Translations under genes and position numbers: made by a program | Shown here: positions 51,511-59,736 of the stretch, one piece after another | Layout of the letters: each line of letters starts with the position of its first letter | Numbering within the stretch: the first letter of the stretch is position 1 | Assembly: GCA_046350555.1 (NCBI GenBank) | Contig: JAXMAF010000014.1 | Location: 62,001-126,000 of the forward strand | DNA: 64,000 nt | Reading direction: 5' to 3' | From: JAXMAF01 sp046350555 | GTDB taxonomy: Bacteria > Planctomycetota > Phycisphaerae > Phycisphaerales > SM1A02 | Notes under the pieces: generated by a model | Databases searched by the model: none | The model's input: the letters and a program-made list of their open reading frames with translations, nothing else | What the model was told of the DNA's origin: nothing

Positions 51511-51813
51511 ATGTACGACATGAAGAACCTGGCGAAGTTCGAGCTGCTCGGCAGCCTCGCGCCCGAGGCGTTCAGCGCGTTCGTCGCATTCGACGCGGCA
51601 GCGGTCCGAGATGGAGCGATCCCCGTCAAGTACAAGGAGCTCATCGCGGTCGCCGTGGCGCTGACGACGCAGTGCCCATACTGCATCGAGATCCATGCCA
51701 AGAACGCGAAGAAGGCCGGCGCAACCGAGCAGGAGCTGGCGGAGACGACGCTGGTCGCCGCGGCCCTTCGCGCCGGCGCCGCGATGACGCATGGAACGCA
51801 CACGTTGAAGTGA
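51511..51813 (+). CDS. Carboxymuconolactone decarboxylase/AhpD-like protein
   Basis: 100 residues. The active-site motif is CPYCIEIHAKNAKKAGAT, a C-x-x-C-x-x-x-H centre used for alkylhydroperoxidase/thiol-disulphide chemistry in AhpD-like proteins. DGAIPVKYKELIAVAVAL precedes it and LVAAALRAGAAMTHG follows. I chose the ATG at 51511 because AGGAG at 51497-51501 is at good distance; an ATG at 51493 is possible. Divergent to a TetR regulator gene, a common arrangement for this family, which suggests induction by a reactive or phenolic compound. Confidence 0.88.
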   Translation: MYDMKNLAKFELLGSLAPEAFSAFVAFDAAAVRDGAIPVKYKELIAVAVALTTQCPYCIEIHAKNAKKAGATEQELAETTLVAAALRAGAAMTHGTHTLK

Positions 51814-52062
51814 ACGCTCGCCGTCGAGGCACGGGGGCCGAGCGCGCGAGGAGTGCTGTCGGATCATCAGCGAAGGCCCTCGGCGGGAGTAAATAGTGAC
51901 GGGATTCAATAGTGACGAGCAAATAATAACAGCCAACATGATCTCGCCCTCCCGTCCCATCACATCCCTCCTCCGAGTCGCGCCGTCGACATCCGGCCTT
52001 CGCGGCCTCGACCTTCCTCCGCGCCGGCCCCGGCATTGTCCGGCTTCGGCTTCCTCTGGCTT
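51814..52062. other. Gene-free spacer
   Basis: No gene, hairpin or known site that I can support. It has a locally AT-rich patch around 51888-51937 with a short direct repeat (AATAGTGACG), which stands out from the GC-rich surroundings. The spacer 52167-52341 on the other side of the repeat is also without a recognisable feature. Confidence 0.5.
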
Positions 52063-52166
52063 ATACGCGTTCCAGTTGATTCTCGCACCCCACCCAACTC
52101 AATTCCGCCGTGAGACGCCGCTGTGGGCAAGGGGTCGGACGCATGGAGGTCTACTGGAATCCGCAT
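52063..52166 (-). repeat. Palindromic MITE-like element, family A, copy 6 (reversed)
   Basis: Ends ATACGCGTTCCAGTTGATTC and TACTGGAATCCGCAT; the centre GGGGTCGGACGCATGGAGGT is the reverse of the other copies. Confidence 0.85.
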
Positions 52167-52341
52167 TACGTGGGGCAGGGCACGAAGTCGTCGGCCAAGC
52201 CGCGCCTCCGGCTTCGACAGGGGGATGTCCGTCGCCCGCGGCTGGCCGCAGCTCGTGCGCCATCGAACGAATCGAGCAATCAGTCAAGTCAGCGGTCGCG
52301 GAAGCTGGCCCACCATCCCGGAGCGTCCGTCGCGTCGGCCC

Positions 52342-53943
52342 TCAACCCGTCCACGCACCAAGGAGGATGCCAAGGTCGGCGCCGTCGACCTCGCCATCGC
52401 CGTCGAGGTCGGATGGACAGCCGTTGCCCGGGCCTCCTTGGAGCGCCGGAGGACAGGCACCCCACGCGCCGAGAAGGATGCCGAGATCGGCGCCGTTCAC
52501 GACGCCGTCGGCATTGAGGTCGCCGGCGATAGAAACTGGAATCAATGGACGGGTCCAGAGCAGCGCCTCGGTGCGGCTCGTCGCGACGTTGAACCCCGAG
52601 CCGACGACGAAGAGGGTGACGCCATCGGTCCAGACGCCGTTGGCGGCCGTTTGGCCCCAGGCGCCATCCAGCGCGGTGGAGAGATCCTCCCAGCGCGCCG
52701 AAGGGCCGGTCCAGAGCGAGGCGTGAAGCACGCCGTCGATGCGAGCCGAGCCGACAATGAGGCCCGCATCGACGTCGTTGGCCCACGACTCCGTGGCACC
52801 CGCGGGCGTCAGGTCCACCCATGATGCGGCGCTGCCGCTCCAGAGGCTGCCGCGCGGCGCGCCGTTGATGAACGTCCAGCCAACCTGCTGGCCATTGCCC
52901 ACGGCGCGGGCCCAGGACCAGTTCGCTCCGCTCGGATGCAAGTCGACATAGGAACCGGCGCTACCGCTCCACAGCCCGGCATGATTCGGTGCCGTGTTCG
53001 AAGTGGTGGTCACTCCCACCTGCTGTCCATCCCGCGCACCATGCAACTGTGAGAGAAGCGTCCCTGACGGATGAAGATCCATCCAACTTCCCGTAGAGCC
53101 GGTCCAGACGGACGCATGGTTCCAGCCGCTCACCGCGGCATGGCCCACCTGCACACCATCCGCGATTCCAGCAGCCTGCGCGGTCGGGGAATTCACCGGT
53201 GTCACGTCGTGCCAGCCCGCTGCGCTGCCGGTCCAGAGCGCCGCGCGATCACCGCCACCGATGACCACTCGGCCGACCTGTTGCCCGGCTTGCACGTTGT
53301 AGGCCTGCGACAGGACGGCGCCGACGGGATGCAGATCGATCTTCGATTCGGCGGTCCCTGTCCAGAGCATCGCATGGTCGACGCCGGCAAACGTCGCCCA
53401 CCCCACCTGCTGGCCGTCGCGGACGCGATAGCCGAACGATGCCGTGGCGCCGTTGGGGTGGAGGTTGACGACCGTCCATTGAGCGTGCGCCGCGTGCATC
53501 GGCGCCAACGCCGGGATGAGTGCCCAGCCGAGTACGTCGGCCGGGCTGAACCTGCGGGTGCGTCGCGAGGGGAAGCCGCCGTTCGACACGCTCACGGCGG
53601 CGGAATTCGGAGTCGGGGACCCCGCTCGACGCACACATCTCCGCTGCCGCGCCGACCCAAGACGCCAGCGCGGCAGCCTGGAGCGAACGGCGTGCAACGC
53701 GGTCCCCGACTGCGCCGCCGCGAGCCTGTCGAACGGCGGCCTCTTGACTCCCCTCGCGACGCACCCGCAGAATCGACCAAGCTGACGCACGAGCAATGGG
53801 ATACGCATGTATTTTATTATATGGAACTGCGCTTCCGTCTCATACGGAATCCAGTTGATCCTCGCGCGTTGTGGTGCAGGTCTCTGGCCTGCCCGGCAGC
53901 CGAGACGGCTGCACCACAAGCGCGCCGCCCGCGCGAGGATCAA
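52342..53943 (-). CDS. Secreted repeat protein with dockerin-like tail, N-terminus replaced by repeat elements
   Basis: The native part (about 52342-53532) begins VLGWALIPALAPMHAAHAQW, the end of a signal peptide. It contains seven similar repeats of about 50 residues with the pattern G-x-Q-V-G-x-x-x-x-x-x-x-H-A-x-L-W-T/S-G-x-x-x-S-x-x-D-L-H-P-x-G, which should form a beta-propeller. The tail has NADGVVNGADLGILLGAW and DLDGDGEVDGADLGILLGAW. The first 135 or so codons of the open frame come from a family C element (53533-53790) and a family B element (53842-53956), so the true start has been lost or displaced and export is doubtful. Function of intact homologues unknown. Confidence 0.65.
   Translation of the reverse strand: MILARAARLWCSRLGCRAGQRPAPQRARINWIPYETEAQFHIIKYMRIPLLVRQLGRFCGCVARGVKRPPFDRLAAAQSGTALHAVRSRLPRWRLGSARQRRCVRRAGSPTPNSAAVSVSNGGFPSRRTRRFSPADVLGWALIPALAPMHAAHAQWTVVNLHPNGATASFGYRVRDGQQVGWATFAGVDHAMLWTGTAESKIDLHPVGAVLSQAYNVQAGQQVGRVVIGGGDRAALWTGSAAGWHDVTPVNSPTAQAAGIADGVQVGHAAVSGWNHASVWTGSTGSWMDLHPSGTLLSQLHGARDGQQVGVTTTSNTAPNHAGLWSGSAGSYVDLHPSGANWSWARAVGNGQQVGWTFINGAPRGSLWSGSAASWVDLTPAGATESWANDVDAGLIVGSARIDGVLHASLWTGPSARWEDLSTALDGAWGQTAANGVWTDGVTLFVVGSGFNVATSRTEALLWTRPLIPVSIAGDLNADGVVNGADLGILLGAWGACPPALQGGPGNGCPSDLDGDGEVDGADLGILLGAWTG
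53533..53790. repeat. Palindromic MITE-like element, family C, copy 2
   Basis: About 258 bases; left end CGTCGGCCGGGCTGAACCTG, right end CACCCGCAGAATCGACCAAG then CTGACGCACG. It has internal similarity to 49664-49939, including GACCCAAGACGCC and CAACGCGGTCCCCGA. It interrupts the signal-peptide region of the minus-strand gene. Confidence 0.75.
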
Positions 53944-53956
53944 CTGGAGTCCGTAT
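53842..53956. repeat. Palindromic MITE-like element, family B, copy 2
   Basis: 115 bases; ends ATACGGAATCCAGTTGATCC and GGATCAACTGGAGTCCGTAT are nearly perfect inverted repeats; the inner hairpin GTGGTGCAGG/CTGCACCAC is as at 41782-41895. Confidence 0.85.
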
Positions 53957-54028
53957 TACGGGAAGGAAAGGGATTCTCTTCCACACCCCGCCCGATTTCC
54001 TTACCCCCTTTCCCCACCGACACCCCCA

Positions 54029-55558
54029 TCACCCCGTCCACGCCCCCAGCAGGAGGCCCAGGTCGCCGCCACCGACGATGCCGTCGCCGTCGACATCGGC
54101 ATCGTCATCGTCCGAGCCCCATGCGCCGAGCAGGATGCCCAGGTCGGCGCCGTCGATGTCGCCGTCGCAGTCGAGATCGGCGGGGATGCACGCGGTGGGA
54201 ACGGGCTGCGACTCGTGGGCGCCGCGATCGATGATCGGTGCGGTCCCCTCGCCGCCGTCGGCAACGGCGGGATCGTCGTAGAAGCGCGGAAGCCCGGCGA
54301 AGTCCGTCGTCAACGGGACGTTCCACGCCGTGTTGCTTCCCGAATCGATGGCCGGGCTCAGGGCGAGGACGCGAAGGTCGTCGTCGGGCGTGCCGACGAC
54401 GTCGTCGGCGCCATCGATGTCGACGAGCAGCGGATCCGTCGCCAGGTTTCCCGCTCCCGCAAAGCCGCCCTGCACGATCGAGTGTTCCACGACGATCGTG
54501 GGCGCACCGGGCGATTGGATCTGCTGACCGGCGTTGCCCCAGAGGATGCAATTGTGGACGGAACAGGACGCGCTGTTGAGCTTCGCGATCGCGCCGCCAA
54601 GGTTGATTGCGCCGGCGGTGTTGCCCGCCATCGTGCAGTTGAGAAGCTGCGTCGACCCCGACGTGACCAGCACGCCGCCACCCAGCCCGGCGACGGTGGC
54701 CTGGTTGCCGGAGAAGAGACAATTGATGATGGAAGAGTTGGATCCGCTGCTGCTGCAAAGCACGGCGCCTCCGCCGGTGCCCGCCGATGTGTTGCCGTGG
54801 AATGCGCAGTTCGAGACGGTCGCGAACGAAGGTCCCGTCAAGCTGATGGCGCCGCCGTTGCCCGTGCTGCTGTTCTTGATGAAGGTGCAGTTGTCGACGG
54901 TCGGTTTGCTCGAAGCCGATCTGTGGATCGCGCCGCCACCGCCGGACATGTTGGAATCGAAGGTGCATCCCGTGATCGTCGCCGCGACCGCGGCACCGCT
55001 CAGGGACAGGGCGCCGCCGAAGCCATTGCCGCCGCTGGGAATAGCCTTGTTGGCGACGAAGGTGCAATCGACGATGGCGGGTTCGGAGCTGCCGGTGATC
55101 GCGATCGCCCCGCCGTTGGGCGCCGTGTTGGCATTGAAGACGCAGGCGCGCACCGTCGGACGGGTGACCACACCCCCGTTGACGAGGATGGCGCCGCCGT
55201 TGAGCGCGCCGGAAGGGGGCTTTCCATTTTGGATCGTGAATCCTTCGACGATCGCCGCGCTCGTCTCGCCCGATTGGAAGATGAAGGCGCGGTCGGCGAG
55301 CTCGCAGTCGATGATGCACGTGGCGGAACCGTTGGCCGAGTGCAGGAGAAGGTTCTTGCCCCCGAAGTCGAGGCCGCGGTTGTCGGGACCGGCGTAGGTG
55401 CCGTCGGCGACCACGATCTCGTCTCCCGTCGCCGCTGCGGCAATCGCCGCCTTGAGCGTGGGCTGGTCCGCGGGAACGTGAATGATCGACGCGGAAGCGC
55501 TGACCGCGAGCAATGCCAGCGGGCCGAGGAACAATGCATGACCCGGAACGTGCTGCAT
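54029..55558 (-). CDS. Secreted right-handed beta-helix protein with dockerin-like tail
   Basis: 509 residues. The ATG at 55558 has AGGAG 9 bases upstream and opens a signal peptide (LFLGPLALLAVSASASI). The start of the mature part, IHVPADQPTLKAAIAAAATGDEIVVADGTYAG, is the typical entry to polymorphic-outer-membrane/parallel beta-helix proteins. Repeats of the form N-G-G-A-I-x(n)-x-V-x-N-C-x-F-x-x-N follow (TVDNCTFIKNSSTGNGGAISL, TVSNCAFHGNTSAGTGGGAV), with LSPAIDSGSN at the end of the helix. The tail carries DLDCDGDIDGADLGILLGAW and DVDGDGIVGGGDLGLLLGAW. Probably an extracellular surface or polysaccharide-binding protein; enzyme activity is not evident. Confidence 0.85.
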   Translation of the reverse strand: MQHVPGHALFLGPLALLAVSASASIIHVPADQPTLKAAIAAAATGDEIVVADGTYAGPDNRGLDFGGKNLLLHSANGSATCIIDCELADRAFIFQSGETSAAIVEGFTIQNGKPPSGALNGGAILVNGGVVTRPTVRACVFNANTAPNGGAIAITGSSEPAIVDCTFVANKAIPSGGNGFGGALSLSGAAVAATITGCTFDSNMSGGGGAIHRSASSKPTVDNCTFIKNSSTGNGGAISLTGPSFATVSNCAFHGNTSAGTGGGAVLCSSSGSNSSIINCLFSGNQATVAGLGGGVLVTSGSTQLLNCTMAGNTAGAINLGGAIAKLNSASCSVHNCILWGNAGQQIQSPGAPTIVVEHSIVQGGFAGAGNLATDPLLVDIDGADDVVGTPDDDLRVLALSPAIDSGSNTAWNVPLTTDFAGLPRFYDDPAVADGGEGTAPIIDRGAHESQPVPTACIPADLDCDGDIDGADLGILLGAWGSDDDDADVDGDGIVGGGDLGLLLGAWTG

Positions 55559-55672
55559 GGATGGTCTCCTTGTGGATGGACGGATCAACGGGGTGCCGAT
55601 TGAATGCTACCCGACGTGCGGAACACGGTTGGACGCACGAACTCAACGTGGTCGATGCACTCGTGGGTCAAC

Positions 55673-55891
55673 CAGGGTGATTCTGCGGGTGCGTCGCGAG
55701 GGGAAGCGCTGCGCGGCGGAATTCGGACTTGCGGGCCGTTGGGCGCACCGCGGATGTCAGCATGAGACATCAGCGCCGGCGCATCCGCCTCCATGTCTCA
55801 CGTCCGTGCCCGTCGTGCGCCCAACGGCCCGCAAGTCCTGATTCCGAATTCCCTTCGCGACGTACCCGCAGAATCATCTTGGTTGACCCAC
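55673..55891. repeat. Palindromic MITE-like element, family C, copy 3
   Basis: 219 bases. The left end GTGGGTCAACCAGGGTGATT and the right end CATCTTGGTTGACCCAC are inverted repeats that continue through TCTGCGGGTGCGTCGCGA on the left and TCGCGACGTACCCGCAGA on the right. The centre holds another hairpin (CGGGCCGTTGGGCGCAC / GTGCGCCCAACGGCCCG). It shares the GCGGGTGCGTCGCGAGGGGA block with copy 2. Confidence 0.8.
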
Positions 55892-55969
55892 TAGACTGGC
55901 CGAACACCCGACGCGCCGCTGCGACAATCGCCAACCGCAACGGACAGCTTGGACCACGCGGTCCATGAA

Positions 55970-56033
55970 GGGTGGAAGGGTGGAAGGGTGGAAGGGTGGA
56001 AGGGTGGAAGAGTTGGAAGAGTTGCAAGAGTTG
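55970..56033. repeat. GGGTGGAA minisatellite
   Basis: Five perfect GGGTGGAA units (55970-56009) are followed by three related 9-base units (AGTTGGAAG, AGTTGCAAG, AGTTGGG). It ends 26 bases before the ATG of the next gene and may provide or alter its ribosome-binding region. The gap 55559-56058 otherwise contains only the family C repeat. Confidence 0.85.
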
Positions 56034-56058
56034 GGTGCTTCCCGTGCGGGGCCATTCC

Positions 56059-57366
56059 ATGACGCGCAATCGGCCGATCCCTCTGTCGCCATTCGCCTCG
56101 GGCATCGTGGTCGGTTCGATCGTCGTCGCGTTGTGCGCGGGCGCCGCGGCGCCGCCGGACCCTCCTGAAGGATCGCGTCCGGCGAAGCCCGCGTGGCGGC
56201 CCACGGAGTTCAAGGCACGCATCGCCATCGGGCTGGTCGAACCTCCGACCGCACAGGACTATCGCTGGCTGGTCGGGATCATCAAGTCGGACGAGATTGA
56301 CGCCGACACGCTTGCCGCGCGGATCGACGCGATGGTGGCCGATCTCTCCGCCCTGCACGAGCGCCGCATCGCGCCATTGCTCGTGCGCTCCGAGGAAGCG
56401 GCGATGGTGATTGGACCGCCCACGGTCGACCAGGCGAGGAAGTTCGCAACGCTGCTGGAGGATCGCGGCCGGGCGATGGCCGAATGGGAGGCGCGCGAGC
56501 GAGAGCTGATCCGGGTGCTGTGCGAGGACCTCGCCATCCCGGCGCCCCAGCGCTCGCGCGCACATCGGGCGCACGTGTTGGAGATCCGGCGCCGCGTGGC
56601 CGCGGAAATCCCGTGCTCCCTCGCGCCGGCATCGGTGGACCTGGAGGAGATCCTCCGGCCGATCGCCAGGCAGGAGGGCGCCGTTGCGCGCCCGGAGGAG
56701 CTCGATGCGGCCCTGAGCGCGTGGAGCGACGAGATCGCCGCGCTGGACTCCCAGCGTGTTCACGCCAGGATGAAGTCGTCGGCCGAGGACACTGTGGACA
56801 TCGCGGAGCATCAGCCGCTCGACGCCGAGTTCGTTGCTCGACGGCGCGCCCGGTTCGCGACGGGCGTTCGCAAGGAGCGCCTCATCGTCGACGCCAACGG
56901 ACGGTGGACCGGACGCATCGCCGAGTGCCTTTCACCCGCGGCGGGAGATGCGTTCGCGCGTGCGGTGGGCGCGACGAGCTATCCGTCGGTTCATCCGAAT
57001 CGCTTCGATCTCCAGCCGATCCTGGCGGAGCTCTCGACGATGACGGACGAGAAGAAGCGTGCGGCGCTGCTCACCGTCATCGACGCGCTCCGACAGCAGG
57101 CGAAGGAGGTCGACTCCGACATGGAACGGGCGTGCCTGGATTCATGGACGGAGTGGGGACTCACCTATGCGAGTCGTGGGAACCAGACAACGCAGCAGGC
57201 GATCGCCGAACGGCTCGCGCCCTTGGACGCGAAGCGGCGCGAGCTGGCGGCGCAGGCAATTGCATTGCTGCGGAGCGAGGGCGCGATCCACGAACTGCCG
57301 AAGGCGCTTGCGATGGAGGTGGCGCTGGGCGACGCGGCCGGCTCGCATGAACCTGAACGGCCGTGA
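56059..57366 (+). CDS. Hypothetical exported protein
   Basis: 435 residues from the ATG at 56059. The N-terminus (SPFASGIVVGSIVVALCAGAAA) is a signal peptide or anchor. The rest is helical and charged (DADTLAARIDAMVADLSALHERRIAPLLVRSEEAAMVIG, RARFATGVRKERLIVDANGRWTGRIAECLSPAAGDAFARAVG, ALLTVIDALRQQAKEVDSDMERACLDSWTEWG), similar in style to planctomycete periplasmic coiled proteins, but I recognise no family. It is separate from neighbours by a minisatellite upstream and a 130-base gap downstream. Upstream in-frame codons are minisatellite-encoded (EGWKGG) and were left out. Confidence 0.7.
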   Translation: MTRNRPIPLSPFASGIVVGSIVVALCAGAAAPPDPPEGSRPAKPAWRPTEFKARIAIGLVEPPTAQDYRWLVGIIKSDEIDADTLAARIDAMVADLSALHERRIAPLLVRSEEAAMVIGPPTVDQARKFATLLEDRGRAMAEWEARERELIRVLCEDLAIPAPQRSRAHRAHVLEIRRRVAAEIPCSLAPASVDLEEILRPIARQEGAVARPEELDAALSAWSDEIAALDSQRVHARMKSSAEDTVDIAEHQPLDAEFVARRRARFATGVRKERLIVDANGRWTGRIAECLSPAAGDAFARAVGATSYPSVHPNRFDLQPILAELSTMTDEKKRAALLTVIDALRQQAKEVDSDMERACLDSWTEWGLTYASRGNQTTQQAIAERLAPLDAKRRELAAQAIALLRSEGAIHELPKALAMEVALGDAAGSHEPERP

Positions 57367-57495
57367 TTGGCGGCCACCGCGGCATGGGACTGGCGCGGGC
57401 CACTTCCGACCCTTTGTGGCCGCCCATCGCACGAGCCATCTGTCGTGATGCGTCGGGGTGGCGTTGAGCGCCGAACATTGAAATAGGGGGCTGGC

Positions 57496-59421
57496 ATGTC
57501 AATGGAATCGCCTTCCGACCCGCGCTCACTTCTTCGGCGATGGCGCCGGCCCTTCGGGCTGGTGTGCATGCTCGTGCTGCTCGGCGCGAGATCCGCGCCG
57601 GCCGGAGCGATGCCCGCGGACTGCTGCGTTCCCCATGGCGGGACGGGCTGCGACAGTCGCATCTGTGAATCACTCGTCTGTGCGATCGATTCGTTCTGCT
57701 GTGCGGTCGCCTGGGACTCGATCTGCGCCGACGAGGCCGCCGGCTTCGTTGAGTGCGGTTGCGGTGCCGGCCCGGTCGGCTGCGGCGAGACGCGGCATTC
57801 GTGCTTCACGTCAGGCCCGCCGGGCTGCGAGAACGCGGCATGTTGCACCGGCGTCTGCGCCGTGGACCCGTCATGCTGCGACACCACCTGGGATGTCGGG
57901 TGCATCGATCTGGCCCTGGATTTTTGCCACGCGCTGATGCAGCCGAATCTGGGGATCTCCGATCTTCAGGCCTGCGTGCTTCCCGATGGTTCGCTTCAGG
58001 TTGCCTGGAACAATCAATTCCTGCCGGAATGGACCTATCCGAAACAGCTCGGCACGGTCTCCGTGGTCGTCACCATCGAGAGCGCTGCGACGACGATCTC
58101 GCGTGAGTTCTTCATCCACTATTTCCCCGCCGAAGGATTCAATGCCGAGTGCCAGAGACGACGTCCCGATGGCTGCGACGCCGGCCAGTGCGCACCGTGG
58201 CTCGCCACGGTGGTGTCGGACACGCCTCTCGAGCTGATCTCCCTGAGCGCGTCCTGCCTTCAGTCGCCTGGCGGATGCATCTGTGGCATCACTCACTTTC
58301 CGATGGTCATGAAGGTGGCGATTCCATTGGGCGAGCGGGGCGCGGCGGTGTCGGTCGTCGTCGATCCTGGCAACTTCGTCGACGAACTCGATGAGTCGGA
58401 CAACGCGATGCTGGCCCTCGTGACCTCCGCCGATGCATGTCCGACCGGGGCGTGCTGCCTGCCCGACGGCACTTGTGTCGATGGCCTCGCCCAGCACGAC
58501 TGCGCCGTCGTGCGGCATGGTCAGTTTCAGGGAAACGGCAGCACGTGCGCCGAGGCGATAGGGCCGTGCCCGATCGAGGGCACGTGCGTCCTCGACCATG
58601 ACATCCTTGCCGGATGCATCGAGACGGACGAAGCCACGTGCGTTGCGCTGGGCGGCGTCTACCTCGGCGACGCGACCATGTGCATGAGCAACTGCTGCAT
58701 CGAGCACGGGTCGTTGGATTGCGACGACTCCGCGTGCATGGACTTGGTCTGCGTCGTCGATCGCTTCTGCTGCTCGGTCGTGTGGGACCGGATCTGCGCC
58801 GACGAGGCGATCGAGAAGTGTGCCGTCTGCACGCCCAATCCCGTGGGTGCGCCCGCGAACAACGACTGTGCGGGCGCGGTCGAGGTCACCGATGGACAAA
58901 CCGTCTTCTCGACGTTGAACGCAAACAGCGCCGGCCCGTCGCACCCGGGCGCCTGCATCATCGGCGCCGACGTCTGGTTCACGTATCACGCGACCACGCC
59001 CGGCGCGGTAAGGGTGAGCCTGTGCGGCAGCGACTTCGACACGATGCTGGCCGTCTACGACAACGATTGGTGCGACCTGAGCGATGACACGCTCGTCGCC
59101 TGCAACGACAACGCCTGTGGAACCGCATCGCAGTTGACGTTCGTGGCCGGTGCGTGCGGCGAGGGATTCCTCATCCGTGTTGGCGGATGGAACTCCGATT
59201 CCGGCGCCGGGGGCGTGCTGCTCGTTGCGACCGCGCGCGATTGCCCGTTGCGACCGAACTGCCCGGCGGACCTCGATGGTGATCGTTCCGTCGATGGCTC
59301 GGACCTCGGACTCCTGCTGGGCAACTGGGGCGGCGCAGGGCTCGGCGATCTCGACGGCGATGGCTCTGTTGGTGGCGCCGATCTCGGGCTGATGCTTGGT
59401 GCGTGGGGAGGATGCCTGTGA
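57496..59421 (+). CDS. Secreted cysteine-rich protein with dockerin-like tail
   Basis: 641 residues; signal peptide LVCMLVLLGARSAPAGA. Three Cys-rich repeats have the pattern C-C-x(n)-C-x-x-x-x-C-x-x-x-V-C-x-x-D-x-F-C-C-x-x-x-W-D-x-I-C-A-D-E-A (for example ESLVCAIDSFCCAVAWDSIC and DLVCVVDRFCCSVVWDRIC), which also occur in the proteins at 7544, 11564 and 14293. The middle resembles a CARDB-like adhesion domain (VVVTIESAATTISREFFIHYFP ... VDELDESDNAML). A DUF-like segment (ADVWFTYHATTPGAVRVSLCGSDFDTMLAVYD) resembles bacterial pre-peptidase domains. The tail has DLDGDRSVDGSDLGLLLGNW and DLDGDGSVGGADLGLMLGAW. Extracellular; binding partner unknown. Confidence 0.82.
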   Translation: MSMESPSDPRSLLRRWRRPFGLVCMLVLLGARSAPAGAMPADCCVPHGGTGCDSRICESLVCAIDSFCCAVAWDSICADEAAGFVECGCGAGPVGCGETRHSCFTSGPPGCENAACCTGVCAVDPSCCDTTWDVGCIDLALDFCHALMQPNLGISDLQACVLPDGSLQVAWNNQFLPEWTYPKQLGTVSVVVTIESAATTISREFFIHYFPAEGFNAECQRRRPDGCDAGQCAPWLATVVSDTPLELISLSASCLQSPGGCICGITHFPMVMKVAIPLGERGAAVSVVVDPGNFVDELDESDNAMLALVTSADACPTGACCLPDGTCVDGLAQHDCAVVRHGQFQGNGSTCAEAIGPCPIEGTCVLDHDILAGCIETDEATCVALGGVYLGDATMCMSNCCIEHGSLDCDDSACMDLVCVVDRFCCSVVWDRICADEAIEKCAVCTPNPVGAPANNDCAGAVEVTDGQTVFSTLNANSAGPSHPGACIIGADVWFTYHATTPGAVRVSLCGSDFDTMLAVYDNDWCDLSDDTLVACNDNACGTASQLTFVAGACGEGFLIRVGGWNSDSGAGGVLLVATARDCPLRPNCPADLDGDRSVDGSDLGLLLGNWGGAGLGDLDGDGSVGGADLGLMLGAWGGCL

Positions 59422-59627
59422 TGCACATGCTGAGTGATGCGGCTTATTTCGTGGCGCTGGCGGCGGTGATCGCCGCGATCGTGTCGGTGATCGTCCAGCA
59501 CTGGCTGGGCGGCGCCCGTTCCGCGTTCGGCGATCGGACGGCCGTTCGTTGGTGGCGTCGCGTCGAAATGGCGGCGATCGCGCTGACCGTCGTGTGCGGC
59601 CTGGCAGGCCAACTGTTGAGCAAGTGA
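59421..59627 (+). CDS. Small two-helix membrane protein
   Basis: 68 residues. The ATG at 59421 overlaps the previous stop codon (TGATG), a common coupling signal; an ATG at 59412 would add three residues. It has helix one YFVALAAVIAAIVSVIVQHWL, a basic loop (RTAVRWWRRVE) and helix two MAAIALTVVCGLAGQLL. No family known to me. Composition and coupling favour a real gene. Confidence 0.5.
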   Translation: MHMLSDAAYFVALAAVIAAIVSVIVQHWLGGARSAFGDRTAVRWWRRVEMAAIALTVVCGLAGQLLSK

Positions 59628-59736
59628 TCCATCGACCTCGCTCGGCGCTCGCCGACGGCCGCTGGCGATCTCGGGTCGGCGAACATCGGCGCGTCGCGTG
59701 GCCTGCGACCAACGACTCCCCCCCCGGGGGTGGGCA

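Noticed and set aside
57871..59712. A 613-codon open frame on the minus strand
   Set aside because: Antisense to the cysteine-rich secreted protein, which has a signal peptide and tail motif.
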